Source of the DNA: Bacteriovorax sp. BAL6_X | GTDB taxonomy: Bacteria > Bdellovibrionota > Bacteriovoracia > Bacteriovoracales > Bacteriovoracaceae | Direction: 5' to 3' | Length of the DNA: 64,000 bases | NCBI RefSeq assembly: GCF_000443995.1 | Contig: NZ_AUMC01000010.1 | Location: forward strand, 434,001 to 498,000 | Shown here: piece after piece, positions 44,263 to 52,382 of the stretch | How the letters are laid out: each line of letters starts with the position of its first letter | Position numbering within the stretch: position 1 is the first letter of the stretch | Position numbers and translations under genes: made by a program | The notes under the pieces: generated by a model | What the model saw: only the letters and a program-made list of their open reading frames with translations | The model's database searches: none | What the model was told of the DNA's origin: nothing

Positions 44263-44326
44263 TAAGATGAAGGGGATGCATCACAGAAACTCTGGTAGGC
44301 TACAGCTTGGAAACTTGGAATAAATT

Positions 44327-44815
44327 ATGAGAAATAAAACAATGAACAGCTTAATGGTTTACACTCCACTTATTGCAGCAGCATATTCTATGATAAAAAG
44401 TTATAGTGAGTATTCAACCCATGACAACTCAATTCTCATATGGATTTTTATTTTACTTGAGGCTTTGCTTTCTCTGTTTTCTGTATTTGCAATAGAACTC
44501 ATTATTCTAGGGATAATCTATAACACTGTAAGAATTATGAAGCCTACAGTAAGAAATGATATAGAAAATTGTAATGAACTTGGCCCTCTATTTAAAAAGG
44601 TGGTTTTAAATTCTCACAATGTGGAAATACTTGGTTATATTTTGCTACTCAATCTATACCTATATAAGAATGTCGATTTAGAGCTCGGTTATATTCATGG
44701 AATTATTCAACCGCTACTTGCTGCAATTTTATTAGTATGTGCCCTAGTTCTAATTAAGAACCTGATCTACTTTGGTGCTTCTTTAGTTAATCTAGAAAAT
44801 GTAGATGAAAAATAA
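44327..44815 (+). CDS. Four-helix membrane protein, unknown
   Basis: A 162-residue protein with four hydrophobic segments (about 8-24, 36-64, 98-112, 122-148). The arrangement matches the preceding membrane protein. It is the last chromosomal gene before ssrA. No function assigned. Confidence 0.55.
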   Translation: MRNKTMNSLMVYTPLIAAAYSMIKSYSEYSTHDNSILIWIFILLEALLSLFSVFAIELIILGIIYNTVRIMKPTVRNDIENCNELGPLFKKVVLNSHNVEILGYILLLNLYLYKNVDLELGYIHGIIQPLLAAILLVCALVLIKNLIYFGASLVNLENVDEK

Positions 44816-44848
44816 AGATGTGCACAGCGTTGATTGTCGATGGATTTC

Positions 44849-44877
44849 TTTCCAGATATGAAATGCTGTGCTATACT
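44849..44877 (+). promoter_or_regulatory. Likely sigma-70-type promoter of ssrA
   Basis: TTTCCA (44849-44854), 17 bases, then TATACT (44872-44877) preceded by TGC. The predicted start lies about 40 bases before the mature tmRNA 5' end, consistent with a leader removed by RNase P. Confidence 0.6.
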
Positions 44878-44924
44878 GCCGCTTACGAATATTTGTTCCA
44901 AATATCCGCTAGTCAAAATCTCAT

Positions 44925-45292
44925 GGGGGTGCCCTGGTTTCGACGGGATGGTTGACAGGTATCCGGGCGTGTCCAGGTTGGTCTCCACGGTCCTGGTAAA
45001 AAGGAGTCCACCGTTAATTGCAGACGATTATGCAATGCCAATGGCTGCCTAATTAATTAGGATTAGTCTTGTGAGGCGCTACTGCCAAGAAACAGAATGT
45101 AGCAATCCAGTTGAATCTGCTGGTTAACTAGGTTTCGAGCCTGCCGGGGCATCTCGTTAATCACTCACCGGGGTTCGCCGAGGTCACGTATCACGGACAG
45201 TCTTGTCTTCTGACGATAACCGAAGACTACGCACGTAGGCCGCTATCAAGACGTCATTTCGGACGTGGGTTCGATTCCCACCACCTCCACCA
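44925..45292 (+). ncRNA. ssrA: Transfer-messenger RNA (tmRNA)
   Basis: One-piece tmRNA of about 368 nt. The 5' end GGGGGTG pairs with CACCTCC at the 3' end (one G-U), followed by encoded ACCA. TGGTTTCGACGGGAT after the 5' strand and GGGTTCGATTCCC in the T-arm are diagnostic of the tRNA-like domain. The tag frame at 45020-45052 reads GCA GAC GAT TAT GCA ATG CCA ATG GCT GCC TAA, giving ADDYAMPMAA. The central region has GC-rich pseudoknot-like pairings. With SmpB it rescues stalled ribosomes. Its 3' end is also the insertion site of the mobile element. Confidence 0.97.
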
Positions 45293-45309
45293 TCGGATTC
45301 CGGTGGTGG
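45270..45309. other. Probable left attachment site at the ssrA 3' end
   Basis: The tRNA-like 3' end of ssrA (T-arm to CCA) is immediately followed by phage/ICE-type genes and a tyrosine integrase, the classical ssrA integration site. An 8-bp perfect inverted repeat (CCACCACC at 45278-45285, GGTGGTGG at 45302-45309) straddles the junction. The matching right copy is not in the window, so the core length is unknown. Confidence 0.65.
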
Positions 45310-45414
45310 AAGCCCTCTTTCCTTAAACATTATTAAAATCAGCTGCTTAATTACAGTAACTTGCGTTTAAATCGGACGTTGAGACCTGTCTGAACTTGTC
45401 TCAAACTGTCCCGA

Positions 45415-45444
45415 TGTGGCTATTTGTGGCTAACTTTTTGGCTA
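45415..45444. repeat. TGTGGCTA repeats near integrase
   Basis: TGTGGCTA at 45415-45422 and 45425-45432, then TGGCTA at 45439-45444. Such short tandem repeats beside an att site are typical of integrase arm-binding sites. A CTGTCTGAACTTGTCTCAAA stretch with repeated GTC lies just upstream. Confidence 0.5.
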
Positions 45445-45460
45445 CATGCATTTTTGATGG

Positions 45461-45539
45461 ACTATTCAGTGTAGCAAAATGCCAAAAAACGGCCAAAAAA
45501 CGCAGTTAAGTTTCTGATTTTAAACAACTACTCAGTGTA
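45461..45539. repeat. Pair of ACTAYTCAGTGTA direct repeats
   Basis: ACTATTCAGTGTA (45461-45473) and ACTACTCAGTGTA (45527-45539) are 12/13 identical and 66 bases apart; two copies of GCCAAAAAACG lie between them. The second copy is 46 bases before the HTH gene start. They could be arm sites for the integrase or operators for the HTH protein. Confidence 0.5.
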
Positions 45540-45585
45540 TCGGTCTGGGCCATTTAAACGGCGTTTTTACACAAAAGGAGTAGTT

Positions 45586-45966
45586 ATGACGGCCAAGAAA
45601 AACGAGAAAAAACAGACAAAGAAAAAGAACAGAAGATGCGATCTAAAGGTCGAAACGAGAGAAGGGAAGCTTCTTAAGTACCTTCGAGAATCACGAAATT
45701 TATCAGTCAGAGCCGTAGGCAGAATCATGGGAATTTCTGAGTCTACGGTTTGCCATTCAGAAAATGGAAGGCGAGACCTCACTAAACAAATCATCGCAAG
45801 CTATCTTGATGTTTATGGTTACAGCTATGACGAATTCGAGAAGATGCTCCACGGCGATATTATTCTTCCTGAGAATATGCGTGGCGAATGTATCGAAATA
45901 ATTAAAAGGCTTGAACCATCTAAACTAAGAGCTGTTAAGGCTTTTTTAAATACCTTCATCGGTTAA
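45586..45966 (+). CDS. HTH (XRE-like) transcriptional regulator
   Basis: A 126-residue protein. A Lys-rich N-terminus (TAKKNEKKQTKKKNRR) precedes a helix-turn-helix at about 28-80: KLLKYLRESRNLSVRAVGRIMGIS then ESTVCHSENGRRDL. The C-terminal half is helical. ATG at 45586 has GGAGTAGTT upstream, so the earlier in-frame start is rejected. It sits directly before the integrase gene (12-base gap to the chosen integrase start) and probably controls excision or integrase expression. Confidence 0.8.
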   Translation: MTAKKNEKKQTKKKNRRCDLKVETREGKLLKYLRESRNLSVRAVGRIMGISESTVCHSENGRRDLTKQIIASYLDVYGYSYDEFEKMLHGDIILPENMRGECIEIIKRLEPSKLRAVKAFLNTFIG

Positions 45967-45978
45967 TTGGAGGTAGCA

Positions 45979-47025
45979 ATGGGAATTAAATACGACAGAG
46001 AAAAGAAACATTACGTGGTCACATACCATAGAAGGCATCCTGTAACGAAGCAATCTAAAAGCATAAGGCGTCAGGGAATTAAGACTAAGTATGAAGCGGA
46101 AAGGGTCTACAAAGAATTAATAATCAAGATGGGGGAGAAGTTTAACGAGAACCTTCATCCTCTTTGGCCCGATCTCGTTGAAAAGTTTTTAGACTACTAC
46201 GCCAATTGTGGAATCGCTAAGAACACGCTTAAAAATTACGAGCAATGTATAAAAGCCAATACTTTTCATATTTGGGGAAAGAAAAGAATTAACGAATTTA
46301 GTACTTCTGAAATTAGAGATTTTATTTTAGATGACTGTGCTAAGTTTTCTGAGGCCCATCGAAAAAGTATGCTTAAGTATTTACGAGCTGTCTTTAGGTA
46401 TGCAGTAGAGCATGACATCATTTATCGCGATCCTTGTCCCAGGCTTAAATTTAAAAAGAATGAGAAAATCAAAAAAATGCTTAAGGAAGAAGAAATAAAG
46501 ATCCTTCTTAGAGAAGCACAAGAGAGAAACCATGAATGGTTTCCTGTCTGGGCAGTGGCCTGTTACACAGGACTTCGCAACGGAGAACTCTATGCTCTTA
46601 AGTGGGAGAACGTCGATTTTCAAAATAGGCTTATCTATATCACTCATTCTTGGAATAAGATTAATGGCCTTAAGACCACCAAGTCGGGGGATGATAGGGT
46701 CGTAGAAATTGCTCCTAGCCTTATGCCAGTTATCAAAGAGCTTTATGATAATAAAGAAGGGGAGTTTGTTCTTCCAAGGATTAGAGACTGGGAAACTGGC
46801 ACTCAGGCAAAACCGTTAAAAGATTTCTTAAAAGAATTAAATCTCCCTCTTATTCGCTTTCATGATCTAAGAGCTTCATGGGCGACGATCATGCTTTCTA
46901 AAGGAATAGAGCCAATTAAGGTTATGTCTATGGGAGGTTGGAAGGATTTGAAGACGATGCAGATTTATATTCGCAAGTCAGGGATTCATATTCAGGGGAT
47001 TACTAATAATTTAGATTTTTTATAG
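45979..47025 (+). CDS. int: Tyrosine recombinase integrase
   Basis: A 348-residue phage-type integrase. An N-terminal arm-binding region (MGIKYDREKKHYVV then RRQGIKTKYEAE) precedes a SAM-like core-binding domain (about 60-150) and the catalytic domain with Arg-200 (TGLRNGEL), Lys near 232-235, HxxR at 295-298 (FHDLRASWAT), Trp-321 in the His/Trp position (MGGWKDLKTM) and nucleophile Tyr-330. The motifs are complete, so it is probably active. GGAGGT lies before the chosen ATG. It likely recombines the ssrA 3' end with the element's own site. Confidence 0.94.
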   Translation: MGIKYDREKKHYVVTYHRRHPVTKQSKSIRRQGIKTKYEAERVYKELIIKMGEKFNENLHPLWPDLVEKFLDYYANCGIAKNTLKNYEQCIKANTFHIWGKKRINEFSTSEIRDFILDDCAKFSEAHRKSMLKYLRAVFRYAVEHDIIYRDPCPRLKFKKNEKIKKMLKEEEIKILLREAQERNHEWFPVWAVACYTGLRNGELYALKWENVDFQNRLIYITHSWNKINGLKTTKSGDDRVVEIAPSLMPVIKELYDNKEGEFVLPRIRDWETGTQAKPLKDFLKELNLPLIRFHDLRASWATIMLSKGIEPIKVMSMGGWKDLKTMQIYIRKSGIHIQGITNNLDFL

Positions 47026-47126
47026 GAACCTTTTATGAGTGTTATTGTTTTTATTCTATTTTTTTTTAGGCTACGAAGATTATCATCGAGTTATGTTCCA
47101 TTGCTAATATCTATCTACATGGGGTG

Positions 47127-47140
47127 GGCGTTTATACGCC
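47127..47140. terminator. Hairpin between convergent genes
   Basis: GGCGT-ttat-ACGCC, perfect, between integrase and the convergent McrBC operon. It lacks a clear T run on either strand, so its role as a terminator is tentative. The 47026-47165 interval has no other feature. Confidence 0.35.
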
Positions 47141-47165
47141 TATCTCTTTGTATAATGTTTTAGAG

Positions 47166-47675
47166 CTATTTTTGAATGATCCAAACTTTTATGTCTAGGT
47201 TGGAATATTTAATAACTTCCTTCAAAAGCTTTAAGTATTCTCTATCTTTTTGAGACTTAGAGGTTATCAATGCTATACCTGGCTTCTTTTTTGATAAATA
47301 GGCATATTGAAGTGATTGGCCTATGGCTTCTCGCCATTTCTTAGCTCTGTCTACTTCGATTGCGTAAACATTCGTCACGCAGTCAATTCTTTTCAATTCC
47401 GTAATACCTCCTTGTAATTTACAAAATTTCTCATTGTAGGAGTCTTCACTTTTTCCTGTTGTGAGAATTTTAAGATGGGGATAATTACGATTTACATAGT
47501 CTTTAAAGTCTTTTCCATTACAGGTTTTCTTCCCAACTATATTTGATATCTTTTTTGCTAATGGAGAGGTGGGGTAGTCCCATCTCCCCTTTCTCTGTTT
47601 ACATTCAATTAGGTCATTAGCACTGATATTAAGTGATAGTAGAGATGTAAACACTATAAAAAGAAAGTATTTCAT
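47166..47675 (-). CDS. Secreted PD-(D/E)XK-like nuclease-related protein
   Basis: A 169-residue protein with a Sec signal (FLFIVFTSLLSLNISA). The mature part has four Cys and a block RIDCVTNVYAIEVDRAKKWREAIGQSLQYA. That pattern (acidic strand, then E-V-D, then an Ala/Lys/Trp helix ending in EAIGQ) is what I recognise in small proteins with a restriction-endonuclease-like fold; the usual Lys of E-x-K is Asp here. It is the last gene of the mcrBC operon (one-base gap). Fold by pattern only; activity and substrate are unknown. A periplasmic site would be unusual for a restriction partner. Confidence 0.55.
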   Translation of the reverse strand: MKYFLFIVFTSLLSLNISANDLIECKQRKGRWDYPTSPLAKKISNIVGKKTCNGKDFKDYVNRNYPHLKILTTGKSEDSYNEKFCKLQGGITELKRIDCVTNVYAIEVDRAKKWREAIGQSLQYAYLSKKKPGIALITSKSQKDREYLKLLKEVIKYSNLDIKVWIIQK

Positions 47676-47676
47676 A

Positions 47677-48177
47677 TTAACCTTCAAATAGGTTAAGAAA
47701 GCCATCGTTATAATATGAAGAGTTTCTTTCTTTTTCTCTTTTTACAACTTTCTTTAAGAAAAATGAGTATTTGTACCAATCTTGCATACCTTTATGCCAA
47801 CAGCTCCATACTTGTTTATCTATAAAACCTTTCTTGTACCAATAATATTGCTCGGAACATAAATTGATGTAGTCAAAAGTGGCAGCAATGTATGGAGGGA
47901 TACGGCAGGGTTCGTCTTCAAACAAGTACTCCCATACTTCATCAAGTGACCTCTCGTTATTAACTTGGCTATTAATCTGTGTTTCAAATTCGATATGCAA
48001 GAGTTCTTCTAGGTGATCATTTAGCTCATCATAGCGTTCATTTAGTTGTGTGAACAATTCTCTCTTTGCATTTTCTTTATCAAGCTTATACTTCTGCCAA
48101 TAGTATCCAAGTGCAATTAATGACGCTACAAATGAAGCAATTAATGTTTGATAATCTTTTATAGTATAATTAGACAT
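47677..48177 (-). CDS. Single-pass membrane protein, unknown
   Basis: A 166-residue protein with one N-terminal membrane helix (about 10-26, LIASFVASLIALGYYWQ), then a charged helix starting NERYDELNDHLEELL and an aromatic/Cys-containing domain with SCWHKGMQDWYKY. Such one-helix proteins with a helical cytoplasmic domain (similar in style to DUF4760) are common beside defence genes. Its start overlaps the previous stop by one base. Function not assigned. Confidence 0.6.
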   Translation of the reverse strand: MSNYTIKDYQTLIASFVASLIALGYYWQKYKLDKENAKRELFTQLNERYDELNDHLEELLHIEFETQINSQVNNERSLDEVWEYLFEDEPCRIPPYIAATFDYINLCSEQYYWYKKGFIDKQVWSCWHKGMQDWYKYSFFLKKVVKREKERNSSYYNDGFLNLFEG

Positions 48178-48572
48178 TACTTATCCTTGAGTTCCTCTAT
48201 TATTGAACCAAGTAACGCACCTCCTGCCGATGTGAGAATATATATTGGTATTCCGACTCCTATTCCTGCTGTAGCTACTCCAGCCATTTTAGTTCCACCA
48301 ACGGTAGCCCCAATCGTCAGTCCTGCTAAAGCAAATCTAGCTGGCCATGCACGATCATCCCATGAATGCTTTTTTAGTAATCTGAAAAATCTGACTATTA
48401 CATTAGAGGTAACTTTACTTCTTATAGTGATTTTTGTGATTCGTTTGATTTTTTCAGTGCGAGATATATCGTTACTATTTCTAATTACGTAAGCTTCATC
48501 TGCCCATGACTTTAATTCTTTTTGCTCTTCTTCTGTTAGGTTGCTAACTATTTTCTTGGCAAGATTACTCAT
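48177..48572 (-). CDS. Glycine-rich membrane protein in mcrBC operon
   Basis: A 131-residue protein. The first 75 residues are charged and helical (EEEQKELKSWADEAYVI); residues about 78-124 form a Gly/Ala-rich hydrophobic hairpin (ARFALAGLTIGATVGGTKMAG, then GIGVGIPIYILTSAGGALLGS) like small-residue membrane helices that oligomerise. In a defence operon such a protein could be a membrane-damaging effector; that is inference. It lies 27 bases after mcrC and overlaps the next gene by one base. Confidence 0.6.
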   Translation of the reverse strand: MSNLAKKIVSNLTEEEQKELKSWADEAYVIRNSNDISRTEKIKRITKITIRSKVTSNVIVRFFRLLKKHSWDDRAWPARFALAGLTIGATVGGTKMAGVATAGIGVGIPIYILTSAGGALLGSIIEELKDK

Positions 48573-48599
48573 AACTTCCTCTTTTCGTCTTTATTTCGC

Positions 48600-49682
48600 T
48601 TAGGCTGCCTTCTGGGCGTAAGTATTCTTGAATACTTCCACCTTTGTAATAAGGTTTATTAAGTTAGATTTTATTGAAGACCAGTCTTCTGATAGGTCTA
48701 TATTCATAATATGGATATTATAGTCCCAAATATTATTTGAAACTTCGTAGGTCTGGTCAATCGTTGGATATAAAAGAATCCCTATTGCCTTTTCTTTACA
48801 ACTCCGTCTTCTGTTTTCAAGATATGTCATGAGTTGCATTAAATATTTAGAATGAATCTTTTCTTGGCCATACATATTTTTAGTTAAAGTCTCTTTCTCG
48901 AATTTAGTGTCAATGATAATTCTTTGACCTGTTTTAAGAGAAACTAGTTCAATATCTGTTATTAAATAAGGAATAGTCTTGCTGTTTTTCAATGAGTTTT
49001 CGATCCCAACATATTGAGATTTACTGTTTTCAACTTTATGAGTTCCACTCAGTTCTTTTTGATAGAAGTTATAAACGAACTTCTCATATAACTTCCTCAT
49101 TTTGTGAGGGGAACGGATAAAATCTATAAACTCATACTTACCGTTGGACTCGTTTTGAGATGTATTAGTTAAAATAAATGAACTTACAGATAGTAATAAT
49201 TTATAAAATTGAAAGTTCTTAGGAAGTCTTATTGTTTCTATGTCTTTAGGTGCACTTGATAGGAGACTAACATTTTTTAATATTGAAAGAGTATTTTTAA
49301 TTTCTATCGCAAGTTTAGGACATAAGTTATCAGAGCAGAACACTCTGTATAGGGCCGTTTTAATAATTCTATTTGGTTGATTATCTTCAGTGTATTCATC
49401 AAATTCACAAATTGCTTGGCATTTCAGAAATGTTTGCTTTTTTAGAGAATCACTAAAGTTTATCTTCCCTTTTATTGTCGCCGTTTGTTCGCTTCTTAAA
49501 AGATAATCTTTATAGAGACCTCTTTTAAGTTGGTAATTAACAGAAGAGTTTAGAATACTTCCAAGGAAGTCTAGGTCTTGTTCGTAACTATCTTTTGAGA
49601 TTTGAATCTTATCTGCTTCGTCTAGGATATCCCAAGCGTATGTTAACATGTAATATAGGTTCTTTATTGGAATTTTACTCAT
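48600..49682 (-). CDS. mcrC: McrC-type restriction endonuclease subunit
   Basis: A 360-residue McrC. The N-terminal segment IPIKNLYYMLTYAWDIL is characteristic. A middle domain precedes the PD-(D/E)XK nuclease: DIELVSLKTGQRIIIDTKFEKE, with Asp-243, Asp-258 and Lys-260 the likely catalytic residues, followed by the YLMQLMTY helix. McrC is recruited by the McrB GTPase ring and cleaves modified DNA. It overlaps mcrB by one base (TAATG). The nuclease motif is intact. Confidence 0.9.
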   Translation of the reverse strand: MSKIPIKNLYYMLTYAWDILDEADKIQISKDSYEQDLDFLGSILNSSVNYQLKRGLYKDYLLRSEQTATIKGKINFSDSLKKQTFLKCQAICEFDEYTEDNQPNRIIKTALYRVFCSDNLCPKLAIEIKNTLSILKNVSLLSSAPKDIETIRLPKNFQFYKLLLSVSSFILTNTSQNESNGKYEFIDFIRSPHKMRKLYEKFVYNFYQKELSGTHKVENSKSQYVGIENSLKNSKTIPYLITDIELVSLKTGQRIIIDTKFEKETLTKNMYGQEKIHSKYLMQLMTYLENRRRSCKEKAIGILLYPTIDQTYEVSNNIWDYNIHIMNIDLSEDWSSIKSNLINLITKVEVFKNTYAQKAA

Positions 49683-51397
49683 TAACCAGCTCGTAGAAGT
49701 TCTTCAATCTCTTGTGTTGCTGTAGCCTCATTATCAAACCAATACTCTCGCAGGAGTGGTGCGATTTCTGTTTTTATTACTGATTGATACCATTTAAAAT
49801 TATATGGTATATCCTCAGGAAGTGATGAGAAAAAGCTATGTCCGATAGCAAAACCTTCTCCCAGTTGTTTGTATTTGTTAATTATTTTTTCATTCAAACT
49901 GGTCATTCTTTGCACTATCATATTTGCGACATCGCTTGGCACACCATTGTCAATAAGATGACTGTGAAACTTTTTACTTTGGTATTCTGGTGATAGAGAA
50001 ATAAAAGCAAATCGTCGTCTAAGTGCAAAATCAACCATCGCAAGTGATCTGTCTGCTGTATTCATCGTACCAATGACGTAGACATTATCAGGTATGAAGA
50101 AAGATTCATCATCTTCTGAATAAGTGAGCTTTATTGAATATTCTTCAAACCTTTTATCTGATTCAAGTAGCATCATAAGTTCACCAAATATTTTAGAAAG
50201 GTTCCCTCTGTTTATTTCATCAATAATAAAGAAGAACTTTTTATTTTTATTTTTACTAGCAGTTTTGCAAAAGTTGTAAAAAACACCGTCTCTTACTTCA
50301 AAAGTTCCATCTTTATTAGGTCGAATTCCTTGAATAAAGTCTTCATAAGAGTATGATTGATGAAACTGAACCATTTCAGTGACACTTGTATCTTTAGTCC
50401 CGTTAAAGAGCCAAGCGATTTTTTGTGCGATGAATGTTTTCCCAACACCCGGTGGCCCTTGAAGAATAATATTCTTTTTAATATTTAAAGCATCTATAAT
50501 TGATTTAAGCTTGTTTTCTCCTAAAAACATAGTTTCAAGGGCCAGTTCAAAGTCATATACTGATTCTGCTTCTTCTTCAATCTCCTCTTCGAGTTGATGC
50601 TCCTTTTCTCCTTTTAGGGGTTCCTTAAGTGATATATTGTCATTGTAGGAAAGTAGTTCTTCTTTGTGTTTCCATATATTTTCGATAGCCTGTTCTGCTG
50701 AATGAAATTCTTCAAAGTTATCTTTGTTGATCTTAACATTTGAACCTGTTGCGATACCTGAATGAAAAGCATCTCCTCGTATGCTGAGAAAAAGCTGGTA
50801 AGCATGTTTATGTTTTGTTGATTCAGTAGGGTAGAGAGCTATCCAGCAGCGTTCTGAGCCGAATTGTGTAGAGCCTTTGAAGTTGTTGTAGTGATAACTA
50901 TAGTCTTTGAGCCCTGACTGCTCTTTTAAAAAGTTCCCAATATTTTCGAGGTGGTTGTTAATTTTAGATTCTACTTCTTCATGGAAGTAGAAGGTATTAA
51001 ACATTCTCGCAGGCTTTTTCCAATTAGAGAAAGAATCTCTTTTTTTTTCTTTGAACTCTTTAATAGCTTGTCTTGTGTCGCTAGGAGAATTTATAAATAA
51101 TTTGGTATTATTATCTCGAATATTATCCATCATGTTATTAACAAGTTCTATAGTAATAGTCTCTCTTTTCTGGAGACGTAGTAAAACCTCCAGCCGAACA
51201 GCATTTACCATCCTAAGCTTTCCTTTTCTATTTACGCCTTTATCTCTGTATATGTTAGTAAGACTTACTATAAGCTCCTTATCCATATTGTTGATAAAAT
51301 CGATTACTGCTTGAGGTTCTTGAAAATAGTGTTGAATCTTTTTTGCTTCTCTCTGTACATCAAGAATATGCTCTAAGATTTGGCTATTGTTGGTCAT
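49682..51397 (-). CDS. mcrB: McrB-type GTP-dependent restriction ATPase
   Basis: A 571-residue AAA+ GTPase. Residues 1-130 are a helical N-terminal region; about 135-225 form a candidate DNA-reading domain (CWIALYP, AYQLFLSIRGDAFHSGIATG). The motor has Walker A GPPGVGKT (314-321), Walker B FFFIIDEINRGN (388-399) and the McrB signature MNTADRSLAMVDFALRRRF (445-463), which marks GTP specificity. It forms a ring that drives McrC. The reading domain is not that of E. coli McrB, so the recognised modification is unknown. It starts the five-gene operon. Confidence 0.9.
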   Translation of the reverse strand: MTNNSQILEHILDVQREAKKIQHYFQEPQAVIDFINNMDKELIVSLTNIYRDKGVNRKGKLRMVNAVRLEVLLRLQKRETITIELVNNMMDNIRDNNTKLFINSPSDTRQAIKEFKEKKRDSFSNWKKPARMFNTFYFHEEVESKINNHLENIGNFLKEQSGLKDYSYHYNNFKGSTQFGSERCWIALYPTESTKHKHAYQLFLSIRGDAFHSGIATGSNVKINKDNFEEFHSAEQAIENIWKHKEELLSYNDNISLKEPLKGEKEHQLEEEIEEEAESVYDFELALETMFLGENKLKSIIDALNIKKNIILQGPPGVGKTFIAQKIAWLFNGTKDTSVTEMVQFHQSYSYEDFIQGIRPNKDGTFEVRDGVFYNFCKTASKNKNKKFFFIIDEINRGNLSKIFGELMMLLESDKRFEEYSIKLTYSEDDESFFIPDNVYVIGTMNTADRSLAMVDFALRRRFAFISLSPEYQSKKFHSHLIDNGVPSDVANMIVQRMTSLNEKIINKYKQLGEGFAIGHSFFSSLPEDIPYNFKWYQSVIKTEIAPLLREYWFDNEATATQEIEELLRAG

Positions 51398-51590
51398 GTA
51401 TACAGTTCCCTTTTTCAGATGAAATCTTAATCCCTTATCGGATTAGTTCTGTATTTATTTAGTCAATTTAACAGCATAACTTACTGGAAATATGTTAAGG
51501 TGCTTTTTTTGTACTGATAGAAATTACCTATTTCTGTGCAATATTAAGTAGTTCCTAAACACTAAATAATAATTCACGAAAAGATTCAAT
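51398..51590. promoter_or_regulatory. Shared divergent promoter region of two defence operons
   Basis: Only 193 bases separate mcrB from the methyltransferase operon. Two dyads are visible: TAATCC-cttatc-GGATTA (51428-51445) and AGAAAT-tacct-ATTTCT (51519-51535). Both could be operators for a regulator that coordinates the operons. Promoter elements could not be fixed. Confidence 0.55.
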
Positions 51591-52382
51591 ATGTTAAAAA
51601 ATTGGAGAGAAGTAGTGGAAAATATCATAAGCCTAGAATCATTATTTCATAGAAGTAAAGAGCGAATAAAAGATTTAGGAGAAGTCTTTACTCCTGATAA
51701 ATATGTTGAAGAAATGTTAGACATGCTCTCAAAAGACAGAAAGAATTTTTGGAATGATGAAAGAAATGTCTTTTTTGAGCCCTGTTGTGGCCATGGAAAT
51801 ATTGTACTTGCTATTTACAAGAGAAGATTAGAGTCAATATTTGTAAAGGCCTCTAAAGAATATTCAAATGAAGCATCTCTGTATGCAGTTTCTAATTCTC
51901 TAAATACCCTATGGGCAATCGATATTGATCCTGAGAATATTGAGAGTTGTAGAACTAGGGTTTTACATATTACACTTCAATTTCTCAAGTCTAAGTTAGG
52001 CTATGATTCGGAGTATTCAATCATAGAAGAACATCAAGAGTTTTTTTGTCATATTATATCAGCTATTAAATGGCAGATTTATGTAAATGAGACACTTACA
52101 TCGTTAAGCTGCTCTGAGAGTTATGAAAAGCAAGCATTGAAGACCAAGGCAAGTAAGCTGTGGGCATGTGAAAATGAACATCAACCCGTGGAGTTTCATA
52201 CTACATGGGCTCAGTTTTTTGATGAATGTGAGACTAACGATCTTTTACCTCTTGAGTACGAAAGAGCATCGAAGCTTATAGAGTCTTATTTGGATGGAAG
52301 TAGGAAGAATGTTAAAGATTTTAAGTTTGCGGAGATTTTATATAAATATAATGGTGGTAATTATATGGAAGTGAGTGCGTAA
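51591..52382 (+). CDS. Methyltransferase-like protein with SAM motif only
   Basis: A 263-residue protein. The GEVFTPDKYVEEML opening (30-43) and SAM-binding motif I FFEPCCGHGNIVLAIY (61-76), with the acidic motif AIDIDPENIESC (about 109-120), are those of N6-adenine DNA methyltransferases. The catalytic motif IV (NPPY or DPPY) is absent from this chain, but it is present in the next gene. It may therefore be one subunit of a split enzyme, or a decayed one. It opens a three-gene operon and overlaps the next frame by eight bases. Confidence 0.75.
   Translation: MLKNWREVVENIISLESLFHRSKERIKDLGEVFTPDKYVEEMLDMLSKDRKNFWNDERNVFFEPCCGHGNIVLAIYKRRLESIFVKASKEYSNEASLYAVSNSLNTLWAIDIDPENIESCRTRVLHITLQFLKSKLGYDSEYSIIEEHQEFFCHIISAIKWQIYVNETLTSLSCSESYEKQALKTKASKLWACENEHQPVEFHTTWAQFFDECETNDLLPLEYERASKLIESYLDGSRKNVKDFKFAEILYKYNGGNYMEVSA

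Noticed and set aside
44834-45052. Open frame across the ssrA promoter and first third of tmRNA.
   Set aside because: It overlaps a clearly identified tmRNA; only the ten-codon tag frame is translated there.
45265-45320. Intrinsic terminator for ssrA formed by CCACCACC/GGTGGTGG.
   Set aside because: The stem includes the mature tmRNA 3' end and is followed by AAGCCCTCTTTCC without a T run, so it was recorded as a junction repeat instead.
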